From Acinetobacter sp. (GTDB taxonomy: Bacteria; Pseudomonadota; Gammaproteobacteria; Pseudomonadales; Moraxellaceae): a stretch of DNA of 21,707 nt. The notes under the pieces were generated by a model, which saw only the letters and a list, made by a program, of their open reading frames with translations, was not told the DNA's origin and made no database searches. The stretch covers positions 1 through 21,707 of the forward strand of contig SSHD01000082.1 of assembly GCA_008017255.1 (NCBI GenBank). The letters run 5' to 3'. Below, piece by piece: positions 9,001 to 15,582 of the stretch (its first letter is position 1; every line of letters starts with the position of its first letter). Made by a program: the position numbers and the translations under genes.

Positions 9001-9275
9001 CGCTTCCACACATCACCGTGTTTTAACACTAACAGGCGGTCGCCTTCTACCGCACGCATATCGGTGGCAGAAAGTAAATCTTCCAACGAATTTAAGCTGC
9101 TAGCATCTAAATAGCCGCTGTTCAGTTGCTTAGAAGATGAAACCTTGTGGGTCGATGGGGTCGATGAACAACCTGTCGTAATTCCTAAGGTGACTAAAGC
9201 AGAAGTTAATACGGTAACTTTAAATAATGATGTTGCAGCAGCTTGCCCCACCAATAATGTTGTCGATTTATACAT
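6057..9275 (-). CDS. mltD: MltD-type membrane-bound lytic murein transglycosylase with eight LysM domains
   Basis: Cleaves the MurNAc-GlcNAc bond of peptidoglycan; predicted outer-membrane lipoprotein. Numbering from ATG 9275 (1072 residues): a lipoprotein signal ends at ITTG-C36. The SLT domain spans about 130-285 and carries the catalytic Glu156 in VIESSYDP, GMWQFIPSTGR and ALAAYNAGPGRV. A degenerate LysM-like segment follows (about 290-340), then a long Ala/Pro/Val-rich linker. Eight LysM modules start near 572, 634, 707, 784, 836, 907, 978 and 1027, each opening with Y-x-V-x-x-G-[DE]. E. coli MltD is about 450 residues, so the binding region is much expanded. An in-frame ATG at 9320 would add 15 residues, but it has no ribosome-binding site and overlaps a candidate -10; ATG 9275 has GGAAG 4 bases upstream and gives a normal-length signal peptide. 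Confidence 0.9.
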   Translation of the reverse strand: MYKSTTLLVGQAAATSLFKVTVLTSALVTLGITTGCSSTPSTHKVSSSKQLNSGYLDASSLNSLEDLLSATDMRAVEGDRLLVLKHGDVWKRMTVGFKMNLNRSDARIEAQRSWFISRQPYLERLSARASRYLYYTVKEAERRGMPTELALLPVIESSYDPAATSNAAAAGMWQFIPSTGRIYGLKQTSLYDGRRDVVESTRAAYEFLGSLYNQFGSWELALAAYNAGPGRVQQAINRNRAAGLPTDYWSLKLPQETMNYVPRFMSVAQIIKNPSAYGVSLPPIANRPHFREVNLSAALNLNQVAAITGLSRTELYALNPGYRGDIIDPVSPMRILIPADLSPTIDAKLRGAKFVPGGLLASAAPPPDLTLNISTKTPPSISSKKISTPKGSDALAAFAAQSSVPSAPRIPVAITPAPNVQPVNIQPVSVQPVVVAAVKKVEPPISAQEREQIVAAVKQEAENKSIVAVVEPQATQSDKDQVVAEIKALAPQGTEIVDPLDGKIKLTAIQTSQSVAEQKGEENSKGFAYPKTLVEDSSVANSEAAKRNQGKAVVKTATDVVVLPPQGKRSTYVVQSGDTLAAIAQKNGVSWRDIAQWNQIDPTGTLFVGASLYLYDAKPVAEPVKTEAKKPESYVVQPGDSLTNLANQFDLSIKQLADYNNLSVTDGLRVGQKLSLIAAKNNAPNTATTVVADAKTSSPQKVATKSYTVKRGEYLQLIAERYALSNQELADLTSGLTASSSLLVGQKINVPAQDVKAADAKATPKTTVQYDNVTAASTYKTETYKVQPGDTLSRIATQAKISLSELAELNNIKANSGVQIGQSLKIPASVSIPTHYVVQSGDSLNAIANKYNLQLNDLAAFNDLSRTAGVQIGQRLKLTGDAAAESTAKSKEKDKDQDKTPSTPDTYTVKSGDTLSGIANRHHLQLDYVAALNDLKRDSTVRIGQKLKLSGEVAKTETAPVETKTAAKSTASKNTETYTVKSGESLNSIANRVGLSGRELAELNNLKANAGLQRGQSIVIPKTISEYKVKRGDTLIGLASKYGLETSALAEMNNLPPSTQLRIGTVIKVPNL

Positions 9276-9318
9276 ATAACTTCCAGCCACTCGCGCTAAT
9301 TTATTTCTTTGATGTGCC

Positions 9319-9346
9319 ATTGTAGTAAAGCAGATGTTTTAGGCAA
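9319..9346 (-). promoter_or_regulatory. Candidate sigma-70 promoter for mltD
   Basis: On the minus strand TTGCCT (9346-9341) and TACAAT (9324-9319) are separated by 16 bases. The -10 matches consensus at 5 of 6 positions and the -35 at 4 of 6. Transcription would begin near 9312, giving a leader of about 37 bases to the ATG at 9275 and excluding the upstream ATG at 9320. Weak evidence by itself. Confidence 0.3.
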
Positions 9347-9431
9347 GGCGATAATCTAACTGGTTTTGCATGTAAATGTTACAAGAAATTAAAAAAACTG
9401 CGTTATGTAAACTTCGGTCACAGAATTTCGT

Positions 9432-9462
9432 TTTACAAACTCGGTCGAGTTTCTTATACAAT
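9432..9462 (+). promoter_or_regulatory. Candidate promoter for rnhA-dnaQ with a 16-bp palindrome between -35 and -10
   Basis: TTTACA (9432-9437) and TATACA (9455-9460, within TATACAAT) are spaced by 17 bases; TACAAT (9457-9462) is an alternative -10 with 19-base spacing. The spacer contains the perfect palindrome AAACTCG-GT-CGAGTTT (9437-9452). A related sequence, AAACTTCGGTC, lies upstream at 9409-9419. A protein bound to the dyad would occlude RNA polymerase. The leader to ATG 9545 would be about 75 bases. Confidence 0.45.
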
Positions 9463-9544
9463 GCTAAACTGCCACGTATTGCGGTATACACCCCCAATAC
9501 AACAGATCGTAAAAAAATATTCTATTTATGTTTTAGGTTCAGCT

Positions 9545-10888
9545 ATGTCACAGACAATCACGCTTTATGTAGATGGCGCATGTAAAGGCAACCCTGGTTT
9601 AGGTGGTTGGGGCGCGTATATCATTACCGAACAAGCGAAACATAAACTCTGTGGTGGCGAAGCCGAAACCACCAATAACCGCATGGAACTGCAAGCGGCC
9701 ATTGAAGGCATTGCATTTTGCCCGCTCGATGCGCATTTAATCATCTGGACGGACTCGAAATACGTGCAACAAGGCATTACCGAATGGATTCATGGTTGGA
9801 AAAAGAAAAACTGGAAAGATGTTAAAAACCCTGATTTATGGCAAAAATTAGATGCTGTATGCGCCAATCGAAACATAGAATGGCACTGGATTAAAGGTCA
9901 TGCTGGACACGAAGGCAATGAAATAGCCGATCAACTCGCCAATTTAGGTGCAGAACAAACCGCGCAAAAACTCAAAACCAAGCAGGCTCACGCTGATACA
10001 AAAAAGCCTGAAGCAGACTGGTTGCTCAACGACCCTTTTGGTTTAGATGTCGAGTGTGAAGCAGATGAGTCTGTTGATGATTTAGCAGCAGATGAAAACT
10101 ATATTGATGAAGCTGAAACTACTGCACAAACACCCGTTGCCACAACGGCGTCACATCCGCAGATTAGAATCACCGAAGCCAAACTCAAGTTGCAAGGTCC
10201 ACGCCAATTAATTTTAGATACCGAAACCACTGGTTTTTACTATCAAGACAGTGATCGAATTATTGAAGTCGGCGCAATTGAAATGATTAATCGCAAACTC
10301 ACTGGCAGCTCGATTCATATTTATATCAACCCAGAAAAACCAGTTGGCGACTCTGAAAATGTGCATGGTATAAGCGATGAATTTCTAAAAGATAAACCGA
10401 AATATGCTGCCATTGCAGATCACTTATTTGACTATTTAAAAGGTGCGGAAATTATTGCGCATAACGCCACCTTCGATATGAACTTCTTAGACATGGAGTT
10501 CAAACGTGCTGGCTTACCGTTGCTGTCCGAAGTATGTGAAGTTACCGATACCTTGGCATTGGCAAAAAATAAACATCCAGGGCAAAAAAACTCTTTAGAT
10601 GCTTTGGTTAGACGCTATGAAATTCCAGCGCGTGATCGTACTTTTCACGGCGCATTATTGGATGCGGAAATTTTAGCCGACGTTTATTTGGCAATGACCG
10701 GTGGACAAGTCAGTTTTGACATGAACAGCCTCTCACAAACCGAACAACGACAAGCTAAAAGTGCTCGCTCACAGCTCAATGTCGAGTTAACGGTAATTCA
10801 TCCATCAGCACAAGAATTAGAGCAACATGAGAATTGGGTCAAACAATTTGAACAAAAACATGGGCAAGCTTGTCTTTTTGCAAAATAA
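9545..10888 (+). CDS. rnhA-dnaQ: Ribonuclease HI fused to DNA polymerase III epsilon (proofreading) subunit
   Basis: One 447-residue chain joins two replication functions. Residues 1-140 are RNase HI, which removes RNA from RNA-DNA hybrids: catalytic Asp10 (YVDG), Glu48 (RMEL), Asp70 (TDSKYV) and Asp129, with His119 in KGHAGH. Residues about 141-215 are a charged, acidic, probably flexible linker. Residues about 218-385 are the DEDDh exonuclease of epsilon: Asp225 and Glu227 (LDTETTG), Asp311 (HNATFD), His368 and Asp373 (FHGALLDAEILA). QVSFDM (388-393) matches the position of the E. coli epsilon beta-clamp motif QTSMAF, and a C-terminal tail for binding polymerase alpha remains. Start ATG 9545 aligns with known RNase HI N-termini and has TTAGG 7 bases upstream; the in-frame ATG at 9461 would lie on the promoter. 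In E. coli these are separate divergent genes. Confidence 0.95.
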   Translation: MSQTITLYVDGACKGNPGLGGWGAYIITEQAKHKLCGGEAETTNNRMELQAAIEGIAFCPLDAHLIIWTDSKYVQQGITEWIHGWKKKNWKDVKNPDLWQKLDAVCANRNIEWHWIKGHAGHEGNEIADQLANLGAEQTAQKLKTKQAHADTKKPEADWLLNDPFGLDVECEADESVDDLAADENYIDEAETTAQTPVATTASHPQIRITEAKLKLQGPRQLILDTETTGFYYQDSDRIIEVGAIEMINRKLTGSSIHIYINPEKPVGDSENVHGISDEFLKDKPKYAAIADHLFDYLKGAEIIAHNATFDMNFLDMEFKRAGLPLLSEVCEVTDTLALAKNKHPGQKNSLDALVRRYEIPARDRTFHGALLDAEILADVYLAMTGGQVSFDMNSLSQTEQRQAKSARSQLNVELTVIHPSAQELEQHENWVKQFEQKHGQACLFAK

Positions 10889-11013
10889 ATTGTCTATCTA
10901 GGTGATTTTTTTATTTCAAGTTTTCAAAGATAAGCTATATTAAACTATTAAAGATTTAAACCTGCTTCATTGATGGTTTTTGGATATAACAACTTAGGAA
11001 AGGTGTAAGTCAA

Positions 11014-12660
11014 ATGTCTTACCAGACCCAGATTCATTTCGACCCAACAGCATTATTAATAATAAAAAGTGAAATCGACAATTCGATTAAATTAGTCGAA
11101 ACCTCCGTGAATACACTTGCAGAAGAACAGGCGCTGCCATTTGGTATTGATGACGCGCTGAATCAGTTTGAGCAATGCACCCAAGTCCTTGCGCTCATTG
11201 ACATGCCACTGCTGTCGAAAATGACTCAATATTCGGCAGAATTAATGCGTAAAATTATGGCGCAACCCGAGCAGATTGTGACCAATGATGTCATTGCACT
11301 GAGCGAAGGCACCACCATGCTCAGACGCTATATGGAATTTATCTGTTTACGTGAAGTTAAAGTGCCACAGTTCTTGCTCGACACCCTGAACCGTTTAGAA
11401 AAAGCACTGGGTAAACCCCTCACTCAAGAAGGGCATAACCTACAACCGCTACTCGGGCTCATTACGCCAAGTTTTAACTTGCCACAAGCTCCGAGCTTAG
11501 AAAAATCACAATATATTCATCAACTGTATAAGCTGTGCTTAAACAGACTCATCAAGCAAACAGAAACAACATTAGACTTACAAGGTATTAAGTTGGTAGG
11601 TGTGTATGTTGCAGGTTTAGCGGCAGATTTACCAAGCCAGCAATATTGGCAATTGGTCAATGTTGGCTTAGGGCATATCGAAGAACTGTCCATTACTGAA
11701 GCACGCTTACGCAGCCTTATTCAAATTGAAACCAATATTGGAAAATTCTTGGCACAACCGGCGACGTATCAAAGTAACCTAAGCGACCTTGCCGATATTT
11801 TAAGTATTTGCATTAGCCAAGAAGATGATGTTTCAGGGCACATTCGTTCGCAGCTCAATATTGGCGATGAAATTTTAAGCGATACACAACTGCAAGTATT
11901 GAGCCGCCATTTATATGGTCCAGACCACGACACCGTACAAACCGTGAGTCAGTTAATGACCACAGAGATGGCGCAAATTCGTAACGAAATTGAATATAAC
12001 CATCAAAATATGTCGGCGGAAAAAACCCAAGAGTTACAGCAAAAACTGTCGCAATTGGCAAATGTATTTAAAGTGCTGAACTTAAATGAAGCAGCAAATG
12101 AACTACTGCAACAGTCTGAAAAGTTAAGCCAGCCAAATACCCTCACCGATGCAAGCTCTATTCAACAATTAATGAATAGTATTTTAGCGTCTATGAACTC
12201 GATTGGTATTTTAGAACGTAATTACACTTCTAGCCGTTTACAGCTAAAAGTCAACAATATGAAAATTTCATTAGATCGTTTAGATGAAGCTCATGTTACG
12301 TTACTCACCGAAACTCAAGCGCTCATTACTACCGTCACTGATACCTTAAGTCTCTATACGCAAGATACTGCATCGCATAGCCTAGAAGCGATGCCAGACT
12401 ATTTAAAAGAGCTCTCTGGTGCAGCGCTGTTCTTAGGTAGTCCAGTACAACAAACTGCGTTAATAGATGCAGCACAGTTTACTCAACAGCGTTTGGCGCA
12501 AGGCCAAAGCATAGATGCCGCACAAATTGACCATATTTTAAATATTGTCGCTGGTTTGTCTTTATTGGTAGACAATCTGCAAAATAAACAACCAATGTTG
12601 CAATCTATGTTCGATGTTGCATTGGCCAGTAGTCAGCAACTTAAAAACGTAGCGGCATAA
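11014..12660 (+). CDS. fimL: FimL-like pilus/cAMP signalling scaffold (ChpA N-terminal homologue)
   Basis: A 548-residue soluble, almost all-helical protein without a signal peptide or membrane segment. The pattern in the first 150 residues (IIKSEIDNSIKLVE, then a four-helix bundle, LLDTLNRLEKALGKPL) resembles the N-terminus of ChpA, the type IV pilus chemosensory kinase. A stand-alone copy of that region is FimL, about 560 residues in Pseudomonas aeruginosa, where it promotes twitching and cAMP synthesis through the Pil-Chp system. I see no clear phosphoacceptor-histidine Hpt motif and no kinase, CheW or receiver domain, as expected for FimL. The next gene is nudC, which I recall also follows fimL in Pseudomonas, so synteny supports the name. 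AGGAAAGGTG (10996-11005) is the likely ribosome-binding region. The stop shares a base with the nudC ATG (TAATG). Confidence 0.75.
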   Translation: MSYQTQIHFDPTALLIIKSEIDNSIKLVETSVNTLAEEQALPFGIDDALNQFEQCTQVLALIDMPLLSKMTQYSAELMRKIMAQPEQIVTNDVIALSEGTTMLRRYMEFICLREVKVPQFLLDTLNRLEKALGKPLTQEGHNLQPLLGLITPSFNLPQAPSLEKSQYIHQLYKLCLNRLIKQTETTLDLQGIKLVGVYVAGLAADLPSQQYWQLVNVGLGHIEELSITEARLRSLIQIETNIGKFLAQPATYQSNLSDLADILSICISQEDDVSGHIRSQLNIGDEILSDTQLQVLSRHLYGPDHDTVQTVSQLMTTEMAQIRNEIEYNHQNMSAEKTQELQQKLSQLANVFKVLNLNEAANELLQQSEKLSQPNTLTDASSIQQLMNSILASMNSIGILERNYTSSRLQLKVNNMKISLDRLDEAHVTLLTETQALITTVTDTLSLYTQDTASHSLEAMPDYLKELSGAALFLGSPVQQTALIDAAQFTQQRLAQGQSIDAAQIDHILNIVAGLSLLVDNLQNKQPMLQSMFDVALASSQQLKNVAA

Positions 12661-13397
12661 TGACCCTGTCAGTTGCTTATATTTTTCAGCACCAAAAACT
12701 GTTAGTCGATGCAAATCTACAACTGCCTAAGGTCGAAAAATTAGCAAGTGATTTAGTGGTACAGCATCAAGATCACGTCATTGCACGTGATCTTTTTGTT
12801 GATGAAACCATTCCCGAAGGCTATCAACTGATGCCTATTCGGGAACTCATTCAAATTTGGTCGGTGGCAGAGTTCTTACAAGCTAGCCGTGCTGTACAAT
12901 TACTTGAATGGCGACGCAACCATAAATTCTGTAGCCATTGTGGTCATGCCACCGAAATCCACGCCGTAGAATATGCCATGGTGTGCCCTGCCTGTGGCTA
13001 CTCTCAATACCCACGTGTGCAGCCGTGCATTATCACTATTATTACCAAAGGTGATCATCAAGTTTTATTGGCAAAATCGGCGCACCATAAAAGCAATATG
13101 TATGGGCTGATTGCCGGTTTTGTGGAAGTGGGTGAAACGCTAGAAGAAGCCGTGCAGCGTGAAACTTTAGAAGAAGTGGGCTTAAAACTTAAAAATATTC
13201 GCTATATGTCGAGCCAGCCGTGGCCTTTCCCCAGTAATTTAATGATAGCCTTTCAAGCTGAATATGACGCTGGTGAAATTCAATTACAAGTCGAAGAAAT
13301 TAGCGATGCGCAATTTTTTCAGTTCGATCAACTACCTGAGATTCCGTTTAAAGGCAGCATAGCGCATGACATGATTATGCAACTGTTGGCGCAATAA
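12660..13397 (+). CDS. nudC: NudC: NADH pyrophosphatase / NAD-cap RNA hydrolase
   Basis: Hydrolyses NAD(H) to NMN(H) and AMP and, in studied members, removes NAD caps from RNA 5' ends. The 245 residues show the standard order. An N-terminal domain of about 85 residues comes first. A zinc ribbon follows with Cys91, Cys94, Cys109 and Cys112 (CSHC...CPAC). The Nudix box is complete at residues 153-174 (G153, E159, R167-E168, E171-E172, G174). The NudC-specific SQPWPFP motif is at 185-191 and separates this family from other Nudix enzymes. The ATG overlaps the fimL stop by one base, so the two are probably translationally coupled. A terminator-like hairpin is embedded in codons 37-46 (12769-12797), and a true terminator follows the stop directly. 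Confidence 0.95.
   Translation: MTLSVAYIFQHQKLLVDANLQLPKVEKLASDLVVQHQDHVIARDLFVDETIPEGYQLMPIRELIQIWSVAEFLQASRAVQLLEWRRNHKFCSHCGHATEIHAVEYAMVCPACGYSQYPRVQPCIITIITKGDHQVLLAKSAHHKSNMYGLIAGFVEVGETLEEAVQRETLEEVGLKLKNIRYMSSQPWPFPSNLMIAFQAEYDAGEIQLQVEEISDAQFFQFDQLPEIPFKGSIAHDMIMQLLAQ
12769..12797 (+). terminator. Terminator-like hairpin inside the nudC coding sequence
   Basis: AAGATCACGT (12769-12778) and ACGTGATCTT (12785-12794) are a perfect 10-bp inverted repeat with a 6-base loop, and the right arm runs into TTTTT (12793-12797). The form fits an intrinsic terminator or attenuator about 110 bases into nudC. It lies in coding DNA, so it could also be a coincidence of codon choice. Confidence 0.4.
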
Positions 13398-13421
13398 AAA
13401 AGCATCTAACGAGATGCTTTT
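13398..13421. terminator. Bidirectional intrinsic terminator between nudC and the convergent hydrolase gene
   Basis: AAAAGCATCT (13398-13407), loop AACG, AGATGCTTTT (13412-13421): a perfect 10-bp stem. It starts on the base after the nudC stop and ends 5 bases before the end of the convergent gene at 13427. T-runs follow the stem on both strands, with six on the minus strand. Confidence 0.85.
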
Positions 13422-13426
13422 CTAGT

Positions 13427-14296
13427 TTAATCATCCAATGCTTCTTCCAAAAAGTGCATGATGGTGCGTTTGGTTTTAAAATAATGACTGACAAAACTCG
13501 CCAAAGTTCCCACAATAGTCAAATGCCCTGTTTTAGGAATGACCGCAATATGACTATGATTGCCCTTTTCTCGCAGCGCCTGATCTAAATCGAAACTGTT
13601 TTTGTTACCGACCAAGTGATCTTGCTCCGCAATGAGCAAAAAATGCTTGGTTTGATTCGGCTGCACAAAATAATACGGCATGACCTGTTGATATGGCACT
13701 TTTTGATCAAAAGCATGCTCTGCAAGCGGATCATTTTTATAATCAAAATGATACGGCCCTGCTAAACCAATAATGGCTTTAATTTTATCGCGGTGTTTAA
13801 AATCTTGCGACTGCGCAGAATACATCACCGACATGACATTAAACGCACCGGCAGAATGCCCCATCAAAATCATATTGTCGGTTGAAACATTTAATTTGCT
13901 TTGATTTTGAGTTAAATAATGAATCGCTTGTGCAAGGTCATCAACAAAGGTCGGAAACACATGCTCCGGTGCCAGATGATAGTTAATAATGGCGACATCA
14001 AAACCTTCTCGAGCAAATGTTTCCCCCAAAAACATATAATCGCGTTTATTGCCGTGTTTCCAAGAACCACCATGCACAAACACAATTAAAGGGCGTTTTT
14101 GGCGTGCATTTTTACTTTTATATAAATCTAAACGCTGCCGCGCTTTCAGCCCATACGGCAGATGTGCTTCTTTTTCAAAAGTGTCTTTCGGGGTGAGGTA
14201 ATTCACTGAATAACTGGCTAGATCATACAGGCGAAACTCCTGATAGAAGTTTTTCGCCCAGATGACATTGTCTTGTACTTGCTGAATAAGTTTCAT
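13427..14296 (-). CDS. Alpha/beta hydrolase (BD-FAE / kynurenine-formamidase-like esterase)
   Basis: A 289-residue cytoplasmic-type hydrolase with no signal peptide. HGGSW (75-79) is the oxyanion-hole motif of the hormone-sensitive-lipase and BD-FAE groups. GHSAG (146-150) carries the nucleophile Ser148. Asp226 (AEQDHLV) and His258 (KTGHLT) are well placed to complete the triad. The NYHLAP...FPTFVDDLAQAI stretch is typical of small carboxylesterases and arylformamidases. No tryptophan-catabolism genes are nearby, so the substrate is unknown. The ATG lies 3 bases after the dolP stop and lacks an evident Shine-Dalgarno, pointing to translational coupling and a shared transcript with the outer-membrane lipoprotein gene upstream. 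Confidence 0.85.
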   Translation of the reverse strand: MKLIQQVQDNVIWAKNFYQEFRLYDLASYSVNYLTPKDTFEKEAHLPYGLKARQRLDLYKSKNARQKRPLIVFVHGGSWKHGNKRDYMFLGETFAREGFDVAIINYHLAPEHVFPTFVDDLAQAIHYLTQNQSKLNVSTDNMILMGHSAGAFNVMSVMYSAQSQDFKHRDKIKAIIGLAGPYHFDYKNDPLAEHAFDQKVPYQQVMPYYFVQPNQTKHFLLIAEQDHLVGNKNSFDLDQALREKGNHSHIAVIPKTGHLTIVGTLASFVSHYFKTKRTIMHFLEEALDD

Positions 14297-14299
14297 AAA

Positions 14300-15010
14300 T
14301 TATGGTGTAGTTGGGCTAACGGTCTCAGAATCGGTCTGATCAGGGTCTATCGCCACTGGTGTTTCCACCAACGCCTGTGTGGTCACTGTGCTCAACATTG
14401 GCGAAGCAATGGTAGAGCTGGCAACCACGCCTGAGGCTTGTTCTATATTATCAATTAAGGTGACGATTTTACTCACATTGCCCACTTTTTGTAAAACAGC
14501 ATCTAAATCGGATATTTCAGCGCTATTTAAACGCCCCATCACATACATCACACCATTTTCGGTATGTACCAACACTTTGCTGTCGGAAACCACAGGCGCT
14601 TTGAGCAATAAGCCACGTGTATTCGCCGTGACGGTTGCATCTTGCATAATAGTGCTATAGCCGACTTTATCGCCTACAGTAATATAATTATGTACCGCTT
14701 TTACATCGCTCATGGCACGTACATTGTCTTCCGCCAATTGTTTTAAATACGGGTCGGACACTTGCCCAGTCAACAACACATTGCTGTGAAAGCTTTCAAT
14801 ATTAATGCGCGCCTGTTTAAAACGATGATCTAATTTATATAAATTGATATTTGCAGTCCGTTTAATGGACGAATCAATAAAAACTTGCCCTAGACTGCGC
14901 TGACCACTGTCAGTACCCACAGGTGAAGTGCCTGTACCACCTGATATAAAACTTGCACACCCAGTTAAACTTACAGCACACAGTAATGTCATCGTAAAAC
15001 GCTTTAACAC
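14300..15010 (-). CDS. dolP: BON-domain outer-membrane lipoprotein (DolP/YraP-type)
   Basis: DolP in E. coli is an outer-membrane lipoprotein with two BON domains that binds anionic phospholipid and supports the BAM complex and envelope integrity. From GTG 15010 this protein has 236 residues. The lipoprotein signal ends SLTG-Cys18. A first BON domain lies at about 43-113 (ARINIESFHSNVLLTGQV) and a second at about 122-190 (VLVHTENGVMYVMGRLNSAE). An extra Ser/Thr/Pro-rich tail of about 40 residues is absent from the 191-residue E. coli protein. The start was chosen because AGGGAG (15025-15020) lies 9 bases upstream and the product opens with a compact MLKRF n-region; a GTG at 15055 has no such site. 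Position downstream of yraN and near rsmI matches the E. coli neighbourhood. Confidence 0.85.
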   Translation of the reverse strand: MLKRFTMTLLCAVSLTGCASFISGGTGTSPVGTDSGQRSLGQVFIDSSIKRTANINLYKLDHRFKQARINIESFHSNVLLTGQVSDPYLKQLAEDNVRAMSDVKAVHNYITVGDKVGYSTIMQDATVTANTRGLLLKAPVVSDSKVLVHTENGVMYVMGRLNSAEISDLDAVLQKVGNVSKIVTLIDNIEQASGVVASSTIASPMLSTVTTQALVETPVAIDPDQTDSETVSPTTP

Positions 15011-15076
15011 TTGGCAAGGCTCCCTATTTACAAACCAATTATTCAATTTCAACACCTAAACTTGGCACAATCTTTA

Positions 15077-15155
15077 GACCTTTTGCAAAAACAAAGATAA
15101 CCCCTGTGTTTTCCCCCTTCACAAGGGTGAACTATAAGGGGTTCTGCAAAAGGCC
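15077..15155. mobile_element. 79-bp MITE-like element with terminal inverted repeats, flanked by TA
   Basis: The ends GACCTTTTGCA (15077-15087) and TGCAAAAGGCC (15145-15155) are inverted repeats with one mismatch in 11. TA dinucleotides flank both sides (15075-15076 and 15156-15157), as after TA-target transposition by IS630/Tc1 or some IS5-family elements. Inside are a second nested inverted repeat, AACCCC (15099-15104) with GGGGTT (15138-15143), and a small CCCTT-CAC-AAGGG hairpin (15115-15127). It contains no reading frame of note. It lies between yraN and dolP, where E. coli has diaA. No second copy was seen in this window, so the alternative is a structured intercistronic RNA. Confidence 0.4.
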
Positions 15156-15166
15156 TATTACCGACT

Positions 15167-15571
15167 TCAATCCAAAGTAAAGGCATTTTGAATCCATTGC
15201 TGATCATACTGCAAATTTGAAAAGTCGAGTTGTACTGTTTTTGCAATTTGCTGAGCAAAGTCAAAGCAGATCACATCAAAACGGCAATCATAGTCATTAT
15301 ATTCAGGATATTTTTGTAAAAATAACTGGGCGGTTTGAATAATCTTGCCTTGCTTGGTCAGTGAAACTACTTCACAAGCACTGGCGTAACTGCCTGCCGA
15401 GCGTGCTTTGACTTCTACAAAAAGCAGCTCCGTGTCACGTTTCACAATCAAATCTATTTCGCCAAAGCGTGAATGATAGTTTTGCTGTAAACATTGGTAC
15501 TGCTGAGATTGTAAAAATAACAGCGCCTGCTGCTCCGCCCATTGTCCTAAGGGACTGGTTTTTTTCTGCAT
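15167..15571 (-). CDS. yraN: YraN family (UPF0102) endonuclease-like protein
   Basis: A 134-residue small soluble protein of the UPF0102 family, which has the restriction-endonuclease-like fold. The PD-(D/E)xK-type core is visible: GEIDLI with Asp40 at 37-42, then FVEVK with Glu53 and Lys55, followed by the helix [15 protein letters not shown]. This resembles Holliday-junction resolvase-type nucleases, but no cellular function is firmly established for the family. It begins 11 bases after the stop of the LpoA-like gene with no strong Shine-Dalgarno, in the same order as E. coli lpoA-yraN. The 156-base gap before dolP contains the TA-flanked element. Confidence 0.9.
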   Translation of the reverse strand: MQKKTSPLGQWAEQQALLFLQSQQYQCLQQNYHSRFGEIDLIVKRDTELLFVEVKARSAGSYASACEVVSLTKQGKIIQTAQLFLQKYPEYNDYDCRFDVICFDFAQQIAKTVQLDFSNLQYDQQWIQNAFTLD

Positions 15572-15582
15572 CTAATAACCGC

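Noticed and set aside
9461..9544. 28-residue N-terminal extension of the RNase HI-epsilon fusion
   Set aside because: Its ATG falls on the predicted -10 region, it has no ribosome-binding site, and known RNase HI proteins begin at the position of ATG 9545.
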